64,000 nt of DNA from Bacilli bacterium (GTDB lineage: Bacteria > Bacillota_I > Bacilli_A > ML615J-28 > CAG-698): NCBI GenBank assembly GCA_017962745.1, contig JAGCUR010000016.1, positions 105,016 to 169,015 on the forward strand, given 5' to 3'. The first letter of the stretch is position 1. Every line of letters begins with the position of its first letter. Below the pieces are notes generated by a model, which was not told where the DNA came from, searched no databases, and worked only from the letters and a program-made list of their open reading frames with translations. Below are positions 60,801 to 64,000 of this stretch, in pieces. A program made the position numbers and the translations under genes.

Positions 60801-63348
60801 TAACACCATAGGCTGTATATTCATTAGTGCTACTAGGAGTATGGTAAATCGGATTACCTGATTCATCTTTACCAACTTTGATAGTTGATAAATCAATGCT
60901 TGCAGCTTCTCCTGCTACGCATCTTGCGCTAGCAAGGTATGCGCCATTACAATAAATTAGATAATGGTTAACTAAATATTCTTGATCGATTGCGGCACTT
61001 GTAGGGGTAATATTTAATGTATTACCTGTTAAAGTCGCATTTTCTAAAATACGATATTGGTCATACCAGCTATCTGGGTTAGCATTAACACGCGTAACAC
61101 CCTTACCAATAACTGATAAAGTTTGACCTTCGCCACTATTATCAACTAAGAAGTTAACAATAGTTCCTCTCATGATCTTACTAGTTAAAATTGCTTCAAT
61201 TTCAGCTTCTGTTAAACCCGCTAAAGTATTAATTGAGAAGCCAGTATTTTCACCATCAGAATTGAATAAATTCTTACCTAAGATCTTCATCGCTTTTAAT
61301 ACGCTACGAAGTTCTACTTCTGTACTTGCCGCATCATCCCAATCTTCGAATGTACCAAAACGAAGTTGCATATCTCCAGTTGATAAATTACTTAATAGTA
61401 AATCAAGGGAACCTGATAAGCTTTGTCTAATAATTACTGATTGTGATAAGTATTTAGCTAAGTCATCTACATCTAAGTTTTCGATCATATCGGCGATATT
61501 GCCACCGCCATCTTCTCCAAACATTGATAAGAATCCTGATTTAACTAAGCATGTAGCAGCATTTAAGAATGCTTTACATTCATTAGCATCAAACTTAACT
61601 CCTTCACCAATCGTAATATATTGTTTGTAATCTTCAGGTAATAATTTTTCTCTCGCAAATGTAACTAGGGCACCGGCAGCGTTATTAATCAAATTAGAAG
61701 TAAATAAAGTATCTACGAAATTATTAACTTTTTCTTCCGTAAATAAGTTAAGAATTTCCGTATAATGATCTTTATCAATAAATACTCTACCAGTTTCTGG
61801 ATCTTTTAATAAATCTTGTAAAGCGATATAAATATCGCCAAGTTTACCAATTTCACCGCTCCAAGATGAGCCCTCTGGCATATTAGTTATTTGTTCTAAA
61901 TCGATACCAATTTCATCTAAAGCAGTTTTAACGCTTTCGATAGTAGTTAGATAAGTTAAGCCAATTGGTGCTAAGATATCTACTGTATCTAAGCCACCTA
62001 AATGTTCTTCATCAAATAATAATTTAATTGCTTCCGGATCTAGATTTAAGAATGTATTGATATCTTTTGTATTTTCACTATCACCAACAAATACAGCGAT
62101 AACTTTTCTCGCATCAACTAAAGAATAACCAATACTCTTAATATCGCTAACTAAAGCGTTAGCAATTGTTGGGATTTGATCACCTGTATAAAATTCTTCT
62201 AAAAGTTTATTACCATTCTCATCAACTAATAAGTCGCTATATAAACCAATTTCTAAAGCAACTGGAATAGCAACTTTTAGAATTGATAAATCGCTAATAG
62301 CATCAACTAATTCTTTTAAGGCCTTTTCGCCTTCTTCACCGATGCTTAAAATCGCTTCAAGTGATGGGTTTTGAATATCAAATTCATTTGCTACTTTCGC
62401 AAACGCATTAGCAACTGATTCGATTTCACTCCTTAGTTTTACTTTAACTTTTTCGTCTCCCATCTTAACATCAAATGAGAAGACACCATCAAATAAGAAT
62501 TCATCAAACGGAACTGATGATACTTTTACAGCACCAAATAAAGCTCCCGGAACTGATTTACGGTAAGCACCAACAATGCTTGCTAAGAATTCCATATCCA
62601 TATCACCAAATAGTGATCCTGATGATCCACTATTTCCTTCGCTAGCGTCTAGTGTAATTAGGCTAGCTCTTCCATCGCTTAATACTAATACTGCTTCTGT
62701 ATTATTACTTGAGCTAGTAGTTTCGGCTACGGCCATGGCGCTAGTAGCAACGGAAGCTACACCGGCAATTAAAGTAAATATTAATAATGAGTAAATAGCA
62801 CCTTTTGCTGCTCCGATACCAAAACCAATCATTCGGCCACCGAATGTTTTCTTTGGTCGGACACCATCTACTTTCTTTGGTCTAATTATTAACCAAATGA
62901 TGTCAGCGATTAGTTTAAATAATGTGAATGCTAATACTAATATTAATATAATATAAACAAGTTTAACGACGAATGAAATAAGTCCTAATACAAATGATGC
63001 GGTTACGCTACCATCTTGTACGGCTTGGGCAAATTGAGGGAATTGATTACTAATTACCCCTAACACTATATCTTCCATTGAAGATGTAGCGCTAACTTCT
63101 GGATATACAGAAGATAACATTCCACCAAACCACTTACCAACAGGCATCTTCATCAGCGCACTAATAGCAATTGTCATTAAGCCAAATCCTAAACCAAATA
63201 CCACTGCAGATACTATTAGATAGAATATTGACTTCTTAGTACCACGTAAAAAGCCCAAGAAACCATTAAGCACTACAAAAATTAAAAAGACTATTGTAAA
63301 TGCTAAGGCTACATTTTGAGCATTTATTTCAATTCCAAATAGATTCAT
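54898..63348 (-). CDS. Giant CvpA-like membrane protein with tandem 91-residue repeats
   Basis: The start at 63348 (MNLFGIEIN, RBS CGAGGAAAT) gives 2816 residues. Residues 1-210 hold about four to five hydrophobic segments in the CvpA pattern (LNGFLGFLRGTKKSIFYLIV, FGIGAAKGAIYSLLIFTLIA). A Ser/Thr/Asn-rich linker follows, then a long helical region with decayed repeats and two small beta-like inserts (about 800-960). From about 1050 to 2320 there are 14 clear copies of a 91-residue unit. Its consensus is LKSLVISETIRKKLLEVEGI, then GLS-TDLTGWKNTYN, RAELSALLNAVG and DETTINNI. Further decayed copies run to the C-terminus. It probably forms a long solenoid anchored in the membrane; the side is unknown. 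No known function was recognised. Confidence 0.75.
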   Translation of the reverse strand: MNLFGIEINAQNVALAFTIVFLIFVVLNGFLGFLRGTKKSIFYLIVSAVVFGLGFGLMTIAISALMKMPVGKWFGGMLSSVYPEVSATSSMEDIVLGVISNQFPQFAQAVQDGSVTASFVLGLISFVVKLVYIILILVLAFTLFKLIADIIWLIIRPKKVDGVRPKKTFGGRMIGFGIGAAKGAIYSLLIFTLIAGVASVATSAMAVAETTSSSNNTEAVLVLSDGRASLITLDASEGNSGSSGSLFGDMDMEFLASIVGAYRKSVPGALFGAVKVSSVPFDEFLFDGVFSFDVKMGDEKVKVKLRSEIESVANAFAKVANEFDIQNPSLEAILSIGEEGEKALKELVDAISDLSILKVAIPVALEIGLYSDLLVDENGNKLLEEFYTGDQIPTIANALVSDIKSIGYSLVDARKVIAVFVGDSENTKDINTFLNLDPEAIKLLFDEEHLGGLDTVDILAPIGLTYLTTIESVKTALDEIGIDLEQITNMPEGSSWSGEIGKLGDIYIALQDLLKDPETGRVFIDKDHYTEILNLFTEEKVNNFVDTLFTSNLINNAAGALVTFAREKLLPEDYKQYITIGEGVKFDANECKAFLNAATCLVKSGFLSMFGEDGGGNIADMIENLDVDDLAKYLSQSVIIRQSLSGSLDLLLSNLSTGDMQLRFGTFEDWDDAASTEVELRSVLKAMKILGKNLFNSDGENTGFSINTLAGLTEAEIEAILTSKIMRGTIVNFLVDNSGEGQTLSVIGKGVTRVNANPDSWYDQYRILENATLTGNTLNITPTSAAIDQEYLVNHYLIYCNGAYLASARCVAGEAASIDLSTIKVGKDESGNPIYHTPSSTNEYTAYGVNVRGMGVEAYTISGTTLNINPAHISLDNENKVNKINVYADGELIYSVRINEVAPLSIDLSTIKVGENESHEPVYFELKEDTEIEVYGYNEGELRKIFIAILSITSKLGDEGLDFSNTDALTSALSKVDDSDIENITASVVINDALISAIEDLSKQDDAFIYIPSELKDGEGKIDHDKWDEAYESANILKAIKAIFNGGNVSADNLKLKQIIDSKDSILKSLIICETVKQNIVKIDSINVPANEGLGVTDLTGWKNTYNPDGTVATHGELSIMLDAITKVLTITDETSINNISADNLKLKSIIDNRDAILRSKVISETIRSKLLDIDGINIPTGEELSSTDLTGWKNTYDEAGNVLSHGELSYILNAISYVLNISDETTIDGISTDSLKIKSVIDNSDEILKSLVISETIRVKLLEVEGISIPANEELSTDNLTGWKNTYNNDGTVATRAELSALLNAVGYVINIDEDTQINNISTDAIKLNSIIGHKNDILKSLVISETIRVKLMEVDGIDVPANEGLSETDLAGWKNSYNADGTVATARELSALLDAVNIVLNVTDETTVNNIDTNSIKLKNVITNRDTILKSKVISETIRKKLLEVEGIDIPTGEGLSTTDLTGWKNTYNDNGTVATRAELNALLVAVDIVLNVNDDTTINNISTTSIKLKPVIDNRDDILKSLVISETIRKKLLEVDGINVPANESLSSDSLAGWKSTYNANGTVNKRAELAYLLGAVGIVLNVNDETTIDTINTDSIKLKPVIDNKDEILKSLVISETIRVKLLEVEGINIPTGEELSSTDLTGWKSTYTDDGTLESRAELAHLLGAVGKVLNVNDETTINSISTDSIKLKPIVDYRDEILTSLVISETIRKKLLEVDGINIPSGEDLSSTNLDGWKSTYNDDDTVAARAELAHLIGAVGKVLNVTEETTINNIDTNSIKLKNVIDNKDDILKSLVISETIRTKLLAVEGIEVPNNEGLSTTGLAGWKNTYNDSDELTSRAELSYLLASVGIVLDVNNDTTINNINTDNIKLKKVIDYRDEILKSKVICGTIKIKLLEINDIEIPADEGLSETDLTGWKNTYKANGDVNTYGEISKLLYSLNFIIAVDENTTISSINTNSIRLKALISHTDEALRSVVLTNTIKTKLLAPSTGITAPANEGLSETNLTGWKNIYNADETVNTHGEIDSLLKSVDYILDLEDDTSIDTLNVSTIKLQRITTNRDNILRSVVITNTIKTKLLAVEGINIPEGEGLGTDDLTGWKNIYNDDETLASHGEISYILGAIELALDVDEDTTLNSVNTNDIKVKKLITNRDQILLSLVLADTIRVKLNGISGVSIPTGDGVSATNLTGWKNTYNEDEEVTAHGEMSRLLAAIDIMFAPTDDTKVDGMNVDTISLKHIIDNRVEILKSLVLADTIRVKVCAPETGVYVPTDQGLSTTNLTGWKNTYDGEYATAYGELNYLLAAIDEVLHPTESTKLNNIAVSIKMGSIIDGKTIILHSKVIAETIKTKIIEASSTGTLKLPKNYAVELSPNFITWVNTYNDTYNDSTHIITANLTAQGELDCLLTSVGDLLKDEDREKEFSAIGALDYAKLFDPLCQRNIVSSRIISETIITRLEGVAALSIPNSTHVELKSLEDRTAWWDVDTGEIIYFLNSVGSLLTDEQKSNLDSFNLDINTVYANLTDEAARTVLLSSYVISDTLRVNFMSVDALSTVPTVANAGVDLVNDLDAWYLISEDRSTVSHKELWNLIASIKLLLGDDFNEAKTFTLDDLLNNDDFIPALDANKVNTNTNVHTFLQSKMIEQVFVDLAKSILTGEGVMADYINEPYGGYVWYEHIYTTTYREDDRFEYDLQTILESLYEMNAAGLNYSTFGGSASQIATALASVNRAKLADAFVISRTFRGSIQKTFNGIFETPYTAAYAIGLYNGHPIDSWATVALVQADYDEPVTKASASATLKTNIDTIVNNIGSVNG
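56380..60200 (-). repeat. Array of fourteen 273-bp coding repeats
   Basis: In-frame tandem units within the giant gene with a 273-bp period; for example the codons for GWKNTY recur at near-constant spacing. Neighbouring middle units (copies 3-9) are the most alike, outer ones diverge. This is the pattern expected from unequal crossing-over in the array centre. Confidence 0.85.
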
Positions 63349-63455
63349 ATTATTTCCTCGCTTTGATAATATATAATTAGTCATTAGATTATAACATATT
63401 CAAATAGTAAATGTATAGTTATACCGCCATAAATCCCATATTATTTTATTATTTC

Positions 63456-63484
63456 TTGAAAAAAACACCTCAATAGTTTATAAT
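63456..63484 (+). promoter_or_regulatory. tRNA-Leu promoter
   Basis: TTGAAA (63456-63461), 17 nt, TATAAT (63479-63484). Confidence 0.8.
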
Positions 63485-63497
63485 CTTACTAGTTAGC

Positions 63498-63582
63498 GCC
63501 ACTGTGTTGAAATCGGTAGACAAACTTGACTCAAAATCAAGCGCTGAAAGGCGTGCCGGTTCGAGTCCGGCCAGTGGCACCA
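63498..63582 (+). tRNA. tRNA-Leu (CAA)
   Basis: The acceptor stem GCCACTG pairs with CAGTGGC; discriminator A and CCA are encoded. The anticodon stem-loop is CTTGA-CTCAAAA-TCAAG with anticodon CAA. A long variable arm (GCGCTGAAAGGCGT) is present, as required for a class II leucine tRNA, and the T loop is GGTTCGAGTCC. Confidence 0.95.
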
Positions 63583-63594
63583 ATAAAAAATGAT

Positions 63595-63617
63595 AGAGGT
63601 TGTAAAACCTCTTTTTT
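63595..63617 (+). terminator. Terminator of tRNA-Leu
   Basis: AGAGGTT-gtaa-AACCTCT followed by a T-run. Confidence 0.85.
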
Positions 63618-63621
63618 GTTA

Positions 63622-63665
63622 GCAACAACCTGTTGCGTGACACTACACGATTATAAATGTATAAT
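63622..63665 (+). promoter_or_regulatory. Promoter and operator-like repeat of the XRE regulator
   Basis: GTGACA (63637-63642), 17 nt, TATAAT (63660-63665). The inverted repeat GCAACA/TGTTGC (63622-63636) abuts the -35 and may be an autoregulatory site. Confidence 0.55.
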
Positions 63666-63684
63666 GAAGCTAGAGGTGAAGAAA

Positions 63685-64000
63685 ATGGAAACTAAAGATG
63701 TTTTATATGAATTAAGAACTAAAAAAGGTTTATCACAAGATGAATTAGCTGAAAAAGTATTTGTAACTAGACAAGCAGTATCACGTTGGGAAAATGGTGA
63801 TACAGTTCCAAATACTGAAACATTAAAGTTATTATCAGATATATTCAATGTATCAATTAATACACTTTTAGGTTCTCCAAGAGAATTGATATGTCAATGT
63901 TGTGGTATGCCACTTAATGATGAAATAATAGGCCATGATAGCAATGGAAGCTTAAATGAAGATTATTGTAAATGGTGTTATGCTGATGGTACATACACAT
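63685..64000 (+). CDS. XRE-family regulator with C-terminal zinc ribbon (partial)
   Basis: 105 codons are in the window; the gene runs off the right edge. Residues about 5-60 are a helix-turn-helix (LYELRTKKGLSQDELAEKVF, then VTRQAVSRWENG). Then comes a zinc-ribbon-like segment, CQCCGMPLNDE followed by YCKWCYADG, giving two CxxC pairs. The HTH plus putative-zinc-ribbon layout is common in Firmicute regulators; the ligand and targets are unknown. The start is set by AGAGGTG. It is the only complete-looking plus-strand protein start in the window. Confidence 0.85.
   Translation, partial: METKDVLYELRTKKGLSQDELAEKVFVTRQAVSRWENGDTVPNTETLKLLSDIFNVSINTLLGSPRELICQCCGMPLNDEIIGHDSNGSLNEDYCKWCYADGTYT

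Overview
The window is 64 kb of AT-rich DNA from a low-G+C Firmicute-like bacterium. Evidence: strong sigma-70 promoters with 17-bp spacers, AGGAGG-type ribosome sites, PolC-type DNA polymerase III, an RlmCD-like rRNA methyltransferase pair, diderm-less lipoproteins, and ordinary use of TGA as stop. PPi-dependent phosphofructokinase beside a membrane pyrophosphatase recalls Acholeplasma-like and uncultured gut Bacilli lineages, but the species cannot be fixed from the sequence. Nearly every gene is on the minus strand; the exceptions are a transposase remnant, tRNA-Leu and a regulator at the right edge.

Layout. 1-4.5 kb: a partial PLP lyase, an M16C zinc peptidase, a highly structured small RNA with its own promoter and terminator, and a methyltransferase. 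4.8-8.4 kb: accessory DNA with an IS3 transposase remnant, a 5'-nucleotidase lipoprotein and an AbiE-type toxin-antitoxin pair whose antitoxin gene has an in-frame stop. 8.4-20.6 kb: a probable integrated mobile element with a large serine recombinase at one end and a Rep_trans-type initiator next to a perfect hairpin at the other. Between them lie a metalloprotease-like protein, three tandem hairpin/short-ORF modules, a DUF2971 protein, an orphan beta-class DNA methyltransferase, and a five-gene operon: HTH-DpnM, DpnA, DpnII nuclease, a DUF262/DUF1524 (GmrSD-like) protein and a MazG-like pyrophosphohydrolase. Related short repeats lie at both ends. 20.7-54 kb: mostly chromosomal backbone (two rlmD-type genes, pfp, gapA, aroQ, a BI-1 family protein, polC, hppA, an MFS protein, a spermidine-synthase-like protein, a Na/Pi cotransporter, a UvrD-like helicase) mixed with surface proteins: a collagen-like lipoprotein, a VTC/DUF4956/DUF4353 cluster and an Ig-like protein. 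54-63.4 kb: a conserved unknown protein and a 2816-residue CvpA-like membrane protein with about 14 clear tandem 91-residue repeats plus decayed ones.

How the genes work together. Pfp, GapA and HppA place glycolysis and membrane energisation in a pyrophosphate-based economy, and the VTC protein and Na/Pi transporter add polyphosphate and phosphate handling. The 13-19 kb operon is a defence module against phage (GATC restriction-modification plus a type IV-like nuclease plus nucleotide hydrolysis) carried by a recombinase-encoding element. The most unusual objects are the giant repeat protein, the structured RNA at 3.6 kb, the tandem hairpin/short-ORF array at 11.6 kb and the recombinase/Rep element.
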